37,345 nt of DNA from Shewanella insulae (lineage in GTDB: Bacteria > Pseudomonadota > Gammaproteobacteria > Enterobacterales > Shewanellaceae). The stretch spans positions 1 through 37,345 of the forward strand of contig NZ_WRPA01000029.1 in assembly GCF_009831655.1 (NCBI RefSeq), given 5' to 3'. Below, piece by piece: positions 24,615 through 31,601 of this stretch (the stretch's first letter is position 1; the number at the start of each line of letters is the position of its first letter). The notes beneath the pieces were generated by a model that was given only the letters and a program-made list of their open reading frames with translations, ran no database searches and had not been told where the DNA came from. Position numbers and translations under genes: made by a program.

Positions 24615-27563
24615 ATGGCTTATCAAACAGAACAACAGCTAGAAGATAACCTTATTACCCAACTGAGCACTCAAGGCTTTGAGGTAGTGAGCTTGCCAGA
24701 TAATGCGGCGCTTTTAGCTAATCTCAAAAAGCAGCTCGAAAAAGTGAATGGTATTGAGTTGTCTGACACTGAGTTTACTCAGGTGTTAGGTAAGCTCGAA
24801 AAGGGCAATATTTTTGGTAAGGCCAAGACATTGCGCGATCAGCTTGATGTGAGCTTAGATAACGGCGAGAGCTGTCATTTGACCTTGTTGTTTGATGCGT
24901 CTGAGGCTAGCTCACCTAACCGAAACCGATTTCAAGTGGCCCAGCAGATCACGGTTAAAGGGGTTTATACCAACCGCTATGATGTAACGATATTGGTAAA
25001 TGGCTTGCCCTTGGTGCAGATTGAGTTGAAGCGTCGAGGGCTTGAGCTTAAGCAGGCCTTTAATCAAGTTAAGCGGTATCAAAAGCACTCTTACCACGCG
25101 AATCACGCGCTATTTAATTATGTTCAGCTGTTTGTGATAACCAATGGTGTGAATACCCAATACTTTGCTAATAACAGTGAGTTATCAGCCAAGCAGACCT
25201 TTGATTGGGCGGACGTCAAGAATCACCGAATCGCTAAGCTACCCGAGTTTGCTCATGCTTTTTTACAGCCCTCCCACCTCACGGCCATGCTGAGTAAGTA
25301 CATCGTGTTAAACGAAACCCAAAAGTGTCTTATGGTGCTGCGCCCTTATCAGTTTTATGCCGTGGAGGCTATCGTTAAGCAGGTACAAGAGGCGGATGAG
25401 CCTCAAGAAGGGGAACGCTACGACAATGGTTATATTTGGCACACAACAGGCTCAGGGAAGACGCTGACCTCCTTCAAAGCAGCCCAAATTATTACCTCGC
25501 TGAGTGAGGTTGATAAAGTGGTGTTTGTGGTTGATCGTAAAGATCTCGACTATCAAACTGCACTTGAGTTTAACGCCTTTTCTAAAGGCTGTGTTGACAG
25601 CACTGACAATACCAAGATGCTGTTCCACCAGCTACTTGATAAGCCTGTGAAGCCACGTAAGGGGCAAAAGGAAAACCTTAAGCGCAATACTAAGCTGGTG
25701 GTTACTACGCTGCAAAAACTTAATAATGTGGTCACTAAGAAGCGCTACCTCGAAGAGATGGCTGCGCTACGAGATAAGCGCGTGGTGTTTATCTTTGATG
25801 AGTGCCACCGTAGTCAGTTTGGCGATACCCACCAAAACATCACTCAATTCTTTAAAGCTGCCCAGCTATTTGGCTTTACGGGTACACCGATATTTGCCAA
25901 AAATGCCATCGCCAAGAATTCAATAAAGAAAACCACCAAAGACCTGTTTGGCGAGTGTTTGCACACCTATGTCATTGTCGATGCCATTCGCGATCAAAAT
26001 GTGCTCAAGTTTGCTATCGAGTATGTGGGGCGTTATCAGTACAGAGATGGCTCAAATAATAATTTGGATATTGAAGTTGAAGATATCGACACGAAGGAGC
26101 TTTTAGACTCACCTGAACGCCTAGAGAAGATCACCGATTACATTATCGCACATCATAATCGCAAGACTCATAGTCGCGACTACAACGCCATGTTGTGTGT
26201 TTCTGGTGTACCAGAGCTGATCAAATATTATGAGCTGTTTGCTAAGAAAAAGGCTGAGGGCAAGCATAACCTCAGAATCGCCACCATTTTTAGCTATGAG
26301 GCGAATGAGGAAGAGGAATACGAGCTAGGTGGTTGCGAGTTAGGTATTGATACCAACGAAGTACATGAGGCCTCAGCTAAATATCTCAATGCTGGGCAAG
26401 CCGCCAAGCTGCATAGTCGCGATAAGCTCGAGGGCTTCATTGGTGATTACAATAAGATGTTTGGTAGCAGCTATACCACTAAAGATAGCAAGCTGTTTTA
26501 CGATTATTATAAGAACATTGCTAAGCGGGTTAAGGCCAAAGAGGTTGATATTCTGCTGGTGGTTAATATGTTCTTAACGGGATTTGACGCGCCTAAGCTC
26601 AATACCCTGTATGTTGATAAAAACCTTAAGCTGCATGGTTTAATTCAGGCGTTCTCACGCACTAATCGCCTCTTAGATGAGACAAAATCACACGGTAATA
26701 TCGTTTGCTTTAGAAACCTCAAAAAAGCCGCTGACGAGGCCTTTACGCTGTTTTCTAATAAACAGCCGAAAGAGGAGGTAGAGACCCCGTTATACAATGA
26801 GTTGATAGCTGATTTTGACAAGGCTCATACCGCGCTAATGGCGATTACGCCAACGGTCGATGATGTTGATACCTTGCCAGACGAAGAAGCGCAAAAGCTC
26901 TTTGTGTTGCAGTTTAGAAAGCTATTACAGCTTAAGAATATGCTCAGTAACTTTGCGGATTTCGACATGGCCGAGACGGGCATGGACGAACAAACTTTTC
27001 AAGACTTTACCAGTAAGTATGCCGATTTGAGCCGCCAGATCCGCGAGAGCTCTATTAAAGAGAAAGTGTCGGTGCTAGATGACGTTGATTTTGAGTTAGA
27101 GCTGCTACATCGTGATGAGGTGAATGTCTCCTATATTTTGCACCTGTTGCGTGAGCTTCACGAAGAGGATAGCGATGATGAGAAAGCCAAGAAGCGCCAA
27201 GTTATCGCTAACCTCGTGGCATCTGACCCAACGCTATTGAGCAAAAAAGCGTTGATTGAGAAGTTTATGACTGAGCACCTTGACGGTATACCCATGGAGG
27301 GAGACGTTGAGGAGGAGTTTGAGTTCTTTTGGGAAAAGGAGAAGCGCATAGCGTTAGAGACACTTGCCAAAGAACAACAGCTTAACCAAGAACGTCTTAT
27401 GAAGCTGGTGGTACGTTATGAGCTCAGTGATGAGATGCCTCTTCGTGAGGACTTTGCTGAGGCGCTTGAAACTAAGCCCACAATCTTACAACGCAGGCGT
27501 GTATTGCCAGTTATCTCCGATAAGTTTAAGCGATTTGTCGATACGTTTATGTCGGGGTTTTAG
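24615..27563 (+). CDS. hsdR: Type I restriction endonuclease subunit
   Basis: A protein of 982 residues. The N-terminal nuclease domain has the PD-(D/E)xK type E-x-K in LVQIELKRRGLELKQAFNQV (about 137). The SF2 translocase motor shows Walker A HTTGSGKTLTSFK (about 277), DECHR (about 395), GFTGTPIF, and motif VI QAFSRTNR after FLTGFDAP. It cuts unmethylated DNA after ATP-driven translocation, together with HsdM and HsdS. It starts with MAYQTEQQLEDNLITQLSTQ and is intact. It is separated from abi_2 by 187 bp containing the small RNA promoter, so it may have its own promoter. Confidence 0.97.
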   Translation: MAYQTEQQLEDNLITQLSTQGFEVVSLPDNAALLANLKKQLEKVNGIELSDTEFTQVLGKLEKGNIFGKAKTLRDQLDVSLDNGESCHLTLLFDASEASSPNRNRFQVAQQITVKGVYTNRYDVTILVNGLPLVQIELKRRGLELKQAFNQVKRYQKHSYHANHALFNYVQLFVITNGVNTQYFANNSELSAKQTFDWADVKNHRIAKLPEFAHAFLQPSHLTAMLSKYIVLNETQKCLMVLRPYQFYAVEAIVKQVQEADEPQEGERYDNGYIWHTTGSGKTLTSFKAAQIITSLSEVDKVVFVVDRKDLDYQTALEFNAFSKGCVDSTDNTKMLFHQLLDKPVKPRKGQKENLKRNTKLVVTTLQKLNNVVTKKRYLEEMAALRDKRVVFIFDECHRSQFGDTHQNITQFFKAAQLFGFTGTPIFAKNAIAKNSIKKTTKDLFGECLHTYVIVDAIRDQNVLKFAIEYVGRYQYRDGSNNNLDIEVEDIDTKELLDSPERLEKITDYIIAHHNRKTHSRDYNAMLCVSGVPELIKYYELFAKKKAEGKHNLRIATIFSYEANEEEEYELGGCELGIDTNEVHEASAKYLNAGQAAKLHSRDKLEGFIGDYNKMFGSSYTTKDSKLFYDYYKNIAKRVKAKEVDILLVVNMFLTGFDAPKLNTLYVDKNLKLHGLIQAFSRTNRLLDETKSHGNIVCFRNLKKAADEAFTLFSNKQPKEEVETPLYNELIADFDKAHTALMAITPTVDDVDTLPDEEAQKLFVLQFRKLLQLKNMLSNFADFDMAETGMDEQTFQDFTSKYADLSRQIRESSIKEKVSVLDDVDFELELLHRDEVNVSYILHLLRELHEEDSDDEKAKKRQVIANLVASDPTLLSKKALIEKFMTEHLDGIPMEGDVEEEFEFFWEKEKRIALETLAKEQQLNQERLMKLVVRYELSDEMPLREDFAEALETKPTILQRRRVLPVISDKFKRFVDTFMSGF

Positions 27564-28000
27564 TCATACACTGTTACACGTCAAGCTTACCTGAGTTACT
27601 GGTGCCAGAGCTGATTATGGATTCGCACGCTTTTCAAGGTTTGCCTAGCTACCTTGTCACTGATAGAGGGTTGCAAAGCGTATCGAAAGCGCTTTGAAAG
27701 TCGTTGTAAGCCACTTTCAATACGCAGCCATGTACTAGCCAGCTAACCTCGAATTTGAGTGATCAAAAAAGTGATCATTGATTGTGGTGATCATCATTAA
27801 TGATCACTTTTTTTTGTCTGGGCTTAGTATAGTCGTTAGCTTAATCAGTTGATTTTATTCATCGCCATCTTGGGTAACCCGCGCAACTGATCACAAAGTC
27901 AAAGTGATTTTTGGTCAGAAGGGGAAACGGTTAACATTTTTTTAACCCATTCTGTAGTAAAACAACGCTTGCTGACGGCAGTTTGGATTATGCCTGAAAG
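27564..28000. other. Structured non-coding region downstream of hsdR
   Basis: About 440 bp without a credible gene but rich in inverted repeats: CAAAGCG (27674-27680) with CGCTTTG (27690-27696); TTGAAAGT (27694-27701) with ACTTTCAA (27713-27720); the long hairpin at 27765-27813; and GGTTAA (27929-27934) with TTAACC (27942-27947). Five TGATCA sites lie between 27760 and 27893. It adjoins the HUH-like gene, so a replication origin or transfer site is possible. No nick-site consensus is identified. Confidence 0.45.
27765..27813. terminator. Bidirectional terminator with 15-bp perfect inverted repeat
   Basis: AAAAAAGTGATCATT and AATGATCACTTTTTT are exact reverse complements, with a 19-base loop and T-runs readable from both sides. 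It separates hsdR from the minus-strand YfjJ-like gene. Confidence 0.75.
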
Positions 28001-28618
28001 TTACTGTTGTGGCCTTGGCGTAATTCGACTGAAAAAGTACCCCTTAACCTTTGATGGTTTATTTTCTTTAGAGGCGTTTTTAGCTAGGTAGCTTAAGCGA
28101 TAGAGCGCCGCTTGAAAGCTTGATAGGTCATTGCGTTTTACCATGTAGTAGCAGTAGTCTGGGAAGTGTGCCTTGGCGTCTACAACTAACTTAATTGCAT
28201 GCATAGCGTAATCAAAGGTGATCTTAGTCTTGTTAGCATTGTGTCCATTGATAATGACAAAGCAGTGGTAGTGGCACTTATCATCCATGTTGTTTTGCTC
28301 TCTTACCCAACCATAAATGACTGTCTTATTGTAGTAATTAGTCAGTTTGCCGCTTATATTGCGCATGATTTTACCTATGATTTTGTTGTGACTAGGTGAG
28401 TCATACAGCGAGACATCAAATCGAATAACAAAGGCCTTTGAGTGCCGAGAGAGAAAGGCCGTTAAGGTTTGGTAAATTTTGTTTAGGATCTCTCTATTAA
28501 GGCCATCAGCAAAGTACATAACCAGCCAACCGAGTCCACCTAAACAAACTTGCTCACATATAAGTGGGCCTATGCTATGCGACTGACTGTTTGATACTGC
28601 ATAAACACGTAGAGACAT
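28001..28618 (-). CDS. YfjJ/inovirus Gp2-like protein (HUH-type, replication-associated)
   Basis: A protein of 205 residues. It shows KCHYHCFVIINGHN, an HUH-like His-x-His within the HYH...NG block typical of the YagK/YfjJ (DUF3296) and inovirus Gp2 families, and near the C-terminus ALYRLSYLAKNASKENKPSK, matching the family YRLSYLAK end. These families are related to rolling-circle initiators and occur in satellites, inoviruses and CP4-57-like islands. The RFDVSLYD segment fits the first beta-strand. No clear ribosome site precedes ATG 28618, so the start is uncertain. It lies downstream of the AlpA cassettes, which in such islands control excision and replication. Confidence 0.75.
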   Translation of the reverse strand: MSLRVYAVSNSQSHSIGPLICEQVCLGGLGWLVMYFADGLNREILNKIYQTLTAFLSRHSKAFVIRFDVSLYDSPSHNKIIGKIMRNISGKLTNYYNKTVIYGWVREQNNMDDKCHYHCFVIINGHNANKTKITFDYAMHAIKLVVDAKAHFPDYCYYMVKRNDLSSFQAALYRLSYLAKNASKENKPSKVKGYFFSRITPRPQQ

Positions 28619-28660
28619 AATAGTATTTAATAACCTAGCTTAATTAATCATCAGGGGGCG

Positions 28661-28671
28661 CTGCGGCGCAG
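28661..28671. repeat. Short GC palindrome upstream of the YfjJ-like gene
   Basis: CTGCG-G-CGCAG is a perfect inverted repeat inside a GC-rich patch (28653-28690) in an otherwise AT-rich spacer. HUH initiators often act on small hairpins near their gene; the assignment is speculative. Confidence 0.3.
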
Positions 28672-28759
28672 TAATGGCGCGGGGTTCACCCTTAAAATTT
28701 CGATTTTCTTGCTTCAAGAAGAGGTGAGAACAGCCCAACTTGTTGCATTTTATCGCTAT

Positions 28760-28779
28760 AAAAAGGGCAATGAATGCCC
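28760..28779 (-). terminator. Terminator after the second AlpA/HTH cassette
   Basis: Minus strand: GGGCA, loop TTCAT, TGCCC, then TTTTT. It sits between the last HTH gene and the YfjJ-like gene and may limit read-through into it. Confidence 0.65.
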
Positions 28780-28804
28780 CTTGTTATAACGACCATTTGG
28801 GGCA

Positions 28805-29026
28805 TCAGTTCCCCTTTTGCTCCCATCGCAATAACTCTGATAGATAGACATACCATTCGTTGCCGTCTTTGAAGGCTTTAGGGCTATCGACTTGCTGTCT
28901 AAGCCAGCTTTGTATTGTTTTAGGTTCGCGACCTAAGTGCAGTGCTATTTGGGCACAGTTTAAGACAGGCTCAGGTTGATGGGATTGGGCGACTTGTTGG
29001 CATGGTCTAGGTTTGAGGCTAGTCAT
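28805..29026 (-). CDS. Small helix-turn-helix protein (cassette 2, second gene)
   Basis: A protein of 73 residues from ATG 29026 (MTSLKPRPCQQVAQSHQPEP), with GGAGG seven bases upstream, overlapping the preceding AlpA gene by 8 bp. The core VLNCAQIALHLGREPKTIQSWLRQQV is a helix-turn-helix, and DGNEWYVYLSELLRWEQK resembles the end of excisionase/MerR-like small DNA-binding proteins. The longer frame from 29110 lacks a ribosome site. It is probably a regulator or excisionase partner of the neighbouring AlpA protein. Confidence 0.7.
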   Translation of the reverse strand: MTSLKPRPCQQVAQSHQPEPVLNCAQIALHLGREPKTIQSWLRQQVDSPKAFKDGNEWYVYLSELLRWEQKGN

Positions 29027-29267
29027 GAGCGCCTCCGGTTTGGTCAAACTCGACAACAGGCCGAGAGCGAATCCATGTGAGCACCTCACTGAGCTTCCAA
29101 CCAATGGCATTAGGGCTTAGTTGTATGTGCTTAGGGAATTGCCCAAGGCGTTCTAGCTGAAAAGCATGAGCGCGACTAACCGATGTAAGAAATTCTCGCT
29201 GTTTTTCTTTGATGATAGGGTCTCTTAATTCGTCACTGCTATGGGGAGTAAATAGGCTCGTCTTCAT
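29019..29267 (-). CDS. AlpA family regulator (cassette 2, first gene)
   Basis: A protein of 82 residues from ATG 29267 (MKTSLFTPHSSDELRDPIIK), with CGAGGTAA upstream. The AlpA helix-turn-helix pattern is SVSRAHAFQLERLGQFPKHIQLSPNAIGWKLSEVLTWIRSRP. AlpA proteins activate excision genes of CP4-57-like islands. It is a paralogue of the gene at 29636-29896: the pair share KEKxR...xSxAxAFQLERxGxFP and similar leader sequences. An upstream ATG (29324) would add 19 residues. Confidence 0.85.
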   Translation of the reverse strand: MKTSLFTPHSSDELRDPIIKEKQREFLTSVSRAHAFQLERLGQFPKHIQLSPNAIGWKLSEVLTWIRSRPVVEFDQTGGAHD

Positions 29268-29337
29268 TTGTATTACCTCGTCTTCAATGAGCTTGATTGC
29301 GTTTGAGGTGATGATTTTCGACAACGGGCAAGTAAAA

Positions 29338-29361
29338 ACGAAATTTTAGGGGATTTTAGTA
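29338..29361 (-). repeat. Repeated upstream element, cassette 2 copy
   Basis: The 24-bp block starting ACGAAATTTTAGGGG recurs at 29957-29980 with one mismatch. Each copy lies about 60-70 bp upstream of an AlpA start. On the minus strand it contains CCTAAAATTT, a possible -10 region, so this is likely a duplicated promoter/operator. Confidence 0.65.
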
Positions 29362-29429
29362 TTTTGATTGGCTTTGTATGTGATAGCGCTGGTGGTCATT
29401 GCCACCAGCGTGCATATAGATTGATGAGC

Positions 29430-29639
29430 CTATTGCTGCTTAATGAAAGGCTTCAGGTCTTCAAGCCGCCAGCCTATGGTGCGATTTTTTCTCGTGATCG
29501 GGTGAGGTAGTTTTTTGGCTTTGACTCTGCGATGAACCGTTGACCTGTGACATTTAAGCAGCTGAGACGCTTCGGTAAGCGTTACCAACTTTTTAAGTTC
29601 AAAGTTAAATGGTTGATTAAGAGAGAGGCTGTTTTTCAT
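29430..29639 (-). CDS. Small AlpA/excisionase-like HTH protein (cassette 1, second gene)
   Basis: A protein of 69 residues. KLVTLTEASQLLKCHRSTVHRRVKAKKLPHPITRKNRTIGWRLEDLK is a typical AlpA/HTH_17 fold with a basic recognition helix and the conserved GW near the end. It overlaps the preceding AlpA gene by 4 bp (ATGA), mirroring the 8-bp overlap in cassette 2. It is likely an excisionase or transcriptional regulator. Confidence 0.8.
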   Translation of the reverse strand: MKNSLSLNQPFNFELKKLVTLTEASQLLKCHRSTVHRRVKAKKLPHPITRKNRTIGWRLEDLKPFIKQQ

Positions 29640-29896
29640 TGCTGCTTATCCTCCTGAGCCGAACTGAACACCACTTCACGTGACTTAACCCAGTCCAGCA
29701 ACTCTGATAGCAACCAAGCAACTGAGCGATTAGATACACGTCTACGCCTTGGAAAGCGGCCTTGTCTTTCGAGCTGGAAGGCTTGAGCCTTACTGATAGT
29801 GGTGATCTGTTGTCTCTCTTTTTCTTTGACTAGTCTGTCAAATACCAAATCGTTGGCGGCGTATACATCCATGTTGGCTAGATTGGTATGTTTCAT
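29636..29896 (-). CDS. AlpA family regulator (cassette 1, first gene)
   Basis: A protein of 86 residues from ATG 29896 (MKHTNLANMDVYAANDLVFD), preceded by GACGAGGAG. The HTH region is TISKAQAFQLERQGRFPRRRRVSNRSVAWLLSELLDWVKSREVV. It is the paralogue of 29019-29267. A longer frame to 29947 reads IEDEEMQMK, parallel to IEDEVIQMK upstream of the paralogue, showing that the leaders were duplicated too. It is the first gene at the right end of the island, where excision regulators are often placed. Confidence 0.85.
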   Translation of the reverse strand: MKHTNLANMDVYAANDLVFDRLVKEKERQQITTISKAQAFQLERQGRFPRRRRVSNRSVAWLLSELLDWVKSREVVFSSAQEDKQQ

Positions 29897-29956
29897 TTGC
29901 ATCTCCTCGTCTTCTATTGTCTTGAAGAGCACATTTTGACGAGGCAAATTGCGTGC

Positions 29957-29980
29957 ACGAAATTTTAGGGGGTTTTAGTA
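29957..29980 (-). repeat. Repeated upstream element, cassette 1 copy
   Basis: This is the partner of 29338-29361 (starts ACGAAATTTTAGGGG, one mismatch over 24 bp). It precedes the first AlpA gene by about 60 bp. Confidence 0.65.
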
Positions 29981-30071
29981 AATTGAGAGTGTGGAGTTTT
30001 GGTCGGGTGAGTTTTCATGAAATATTTTAGGGAAGACAAACCGAGAAAAATGCGGAGGGCAACAAAGCAGT

Positions 30072-30093
30072 CGGGGTACATATGGGGGTACAT
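30072..30093 (+). repeat. Terminal tandem GGGGGTACAT element, right copy
   Basis: CGGGGTACAT, AT, GGGGGTACAT: the same 22-bp block as 16328-16349 with one mismatch, 62 bp inside the right core. The direct orientation matches the left copy. Confidence 0.7.
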
Positions 30094-30098
30094 ATAAG

Positions 30099-30133
30099 CA
30101 AAAACGGGCTTTTCCTTTCGGAAAAACCCGTTT
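30099..30133 (-). terminator. Island-borne replacement terminator for fis
   Basis: Minus strand: AACGGG-T-TTTTCC, loop GAAA, GGAAAA-G-CCCGTT, then TTTTTGC. It lies inside the island, 22 bp past the fis stop, and differs in sequence from the left-side hairpin. The element thus appears to supply a new terminator when it rebuilds fis. Confidence 0.75.
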
Positions 30134-30155
30134 AAATACAGCCAGCTAAGATTAA

Positions 30156-30173
30156 TTCTTAGTTCATGCCATA
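30156..30173. repeat. attR core: 18-bp repeat at fis 3' end
   Basis: TTCTTAGTTCATGCCATA covers the final codons and stop of fis and a few bases beyond. It is identical to 16180-16197. Confidence 0.85.
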
Positions 30174-30464
30174 CTTCTTTAATTTCTTACGCAGAGTACC
30201 ACGGTTGATGCCTAGCATGTTGGCCGCGCGAGTCTGGTTACCACGAGTGTGTTGCATGATGATATCTAGTAGAGGTGCTTCAACTTCACATAACACCATT
30301 TCATAAACTTCTTCGGCTTCCTGGCCGTCCATTTGAGCGAAAAAGTTAGTTACTGCGCGCTTCACTGCGTCACGGAGTAACTGAGGCTTGATAGTGCCGT
30401 TAGCGGTTTCGATTTTGCCTACGGTAAGCTGATGAGCTTCTGGTTGAGTTGTCTGATCAAACAT
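30159..30464 (-). CDS. fis: Nucleoid protein Fis
   Basis: A protein of 101 residues. The C-terminal helix-turn-helix NQTRAANMLGINRGTLRKKLKKYGMN is nearly invariant among gammaproteobacterial Fis proteins; the N-terminal arm (about 10-30) drives dimerisation and Hin/Gin activation in E. coli. It is encoded 17 bp after dusB, the standard dusB-fis operon. Its last four codons and stop form the island attachment core, and the frame is intact after integration. Confidence 0.97.
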   Translation of the reverse strand: MFDQTTQPEAHQLTVGKIETANGTIKPQLLRDAVKRAVTNFFAQMDGQEAEEVYEMVLCEVEAPLLDIIMQHTRGNQTRAANMLGINRGTLRKKLKKYGMN

Positions 30465-30481
30465 TCGTATTCTGCTCTTTA

Positions 30482-31450
30482 TTAATTCTTTACTAATTCA
30501 TCAAAATAACGCTCCAACATGGAACGTTGTTCTTCAACAGTTTCCAGCCGATTGAAGTCGGCTCTGAAAGATCTCTGCGCTTCTTGGTCCAGATACCATC
30601 CAACATGCTTTCTGGCGATACGTAACCCTTTGTATTCGCCATATAATGCATATAAATTCTTGAGGTGTTCCAGCATCACTTGACGCTTTTCGTCCACTTC
30701 AATGGGCGCTAGCTTATTACCTGTTTCCAAGTAATGTTGGATCTCTCTGAATAACCAAGGTCTTCCTTGAGCGCCTCTTCCTATCATCACGGCGTCTGCT
30801 CCCGTGTAGTCCAGCACATAACGTGCCTTCTCAGGGGTACAGATGTCACCATTTGCGACAACTGGAATAGAGACATTCTGTTTTATCGCACGAATCGTGT
30901 CGTACTCGGCATCGCCTTTGTACATGCATTGTCGCGTACGGCCATGGACCGCGAGCGAGGCAATGCCACTATCTTGCGCAATTTGGGCGATTTGAACGCC
31001 ATTTCTGTGTTCGGGAGCCCATCCCGTGCGAATCTTCAGGGTGACTGGCACATCCACGGCGGCAACGACAGCCTGTAAAATCGCTTTTACCTGCTCTGGT
31101 TGCTGCAGCAGTGCCGAGCCTGCCAACTTCTTATTCACCTTCTTTGCAGGACACCCCATGTTGATATCGATGATCTGTGCGCCCTGTTGTACGTTGACAA
31201 CGGCGGCGTGGGCCATCATATCGGGGTCGGCACCCGCAATTTGTACTGAGCGAATCCCATCTTCACCAGCGTGTGCCATACGCTGTCGGCTCTTGTCCGT
31301 GTCCCATACCTCGGGATTGGACGAAAGCATCTCTGATACGGCCAGGGCGGCGCCGTAGCGTAAACAGAGATTTCGGAAGGGTTGGTCGGTGACTCCTGCC
31401 ATAGGAGCCACGATCAGCTGATTCTTCAGTTGATAGGGTCCAATCTGCAT
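30482..31450 (-). CDS. dusB: tRNA-dihydrouridine synthase B
   Basis: A protein of 322 residues. It is an FMN-dependent enzyme that reduces uridine 17 of tRNA in E. coli. Visible: VAPMAGVTDQPFRNLC (FMN site), INMGCPAKKVNKKLAGSALL with the catalytic Cys (about residue 100), VTLKIRTGW, VHGRTRQCMYKG, VVANGDI and AVMIGRGAQGRPWLF. It starts with MQIGPYQLKNQLIVAPMAGV. It is the first gene of the dusB-fis operon, so its promoter also drives fis. Confidence 0.97.
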   Translation of the reverse strand: MQIGPYQLKNQLIVAPMAGVTDQPFRNLCLRYGAALAVSEMLSSNPEVWDTDKSRQRMAHAGEDGIRSVQIAGADPDMMAHAAVVNVQQGAQIIDINMGCPAKKVNKKLAGSALLQQPEQVKAILQAVVAAVDVPVTLKIRTGWAPEHRNGVQIAQIAQDSGIASLAVHGRTRQCMYKGDAEYDTIRAIKQNVSIPVVANGDICTPEKARYVLDYTGADAVMIGRGAQGRPWLFREIQHYLETGNKLAPIEVDEKRQVMLEHLKNLYALYGEYKGLRIARKHVGWYLDQEAQRSFRADFNRLETVEEQRSMLERYFDELVKN

Positions 31451-31573
31451 TAATCATTACACCTTGCGCTTCAAAGGGGCGCTATAGTACGCCTTTTTCA
31501 AGCCTGTGAAAAGGTCAATAAATGACCTGAGAGCAACTTTTTTGCTTGACTTTTGCGAGGTGAGAAGTCTGTG

Positions 31574-31589
31574 GCGGCCTTGCGGCCGC
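31574..31589. other. GC-rich hairpin between dusB and prmA
   Basis: GCGGCC-GCAA-GGCCGC on the minus strand: a 6-bp stem with a GNRA tetraloop, right after the prmA stop. There is no T-run, so it may be an RNA-stabilising hairpin or a non-canonical terminator before dusB. Confidence 0.45.
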
Positions 31590-31601
31590 TGGCTTTTACC
31601 C

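Larger units (their letters stand above)
16180..30173. mobile_element. Integrative defence island in the fis 3' end (about 14.0 kb)
   Basis: The element is flanked by an 18-bp direct repeat of the fis 3' end and starts with a P4-like integrase facing inward. Its content, left to right, is int, hipB, hipA, a Cys-rich unknown, hsdM, hsdS, abi_2, hsdR, an HUH-like YfjJ/Gp2 gene and a duplicated AlpA/HTH regulator cassette. Base composition is clearly more AT-rich than both flanks, which are housekeeping loci. There are no structural phage or conjugation genes, so it resembles a satellite-type or CP4-57-like island that would need a helper or its own Rep to move. Boundaries are well supported; mobility is inferred. 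Confidence 0.85.
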
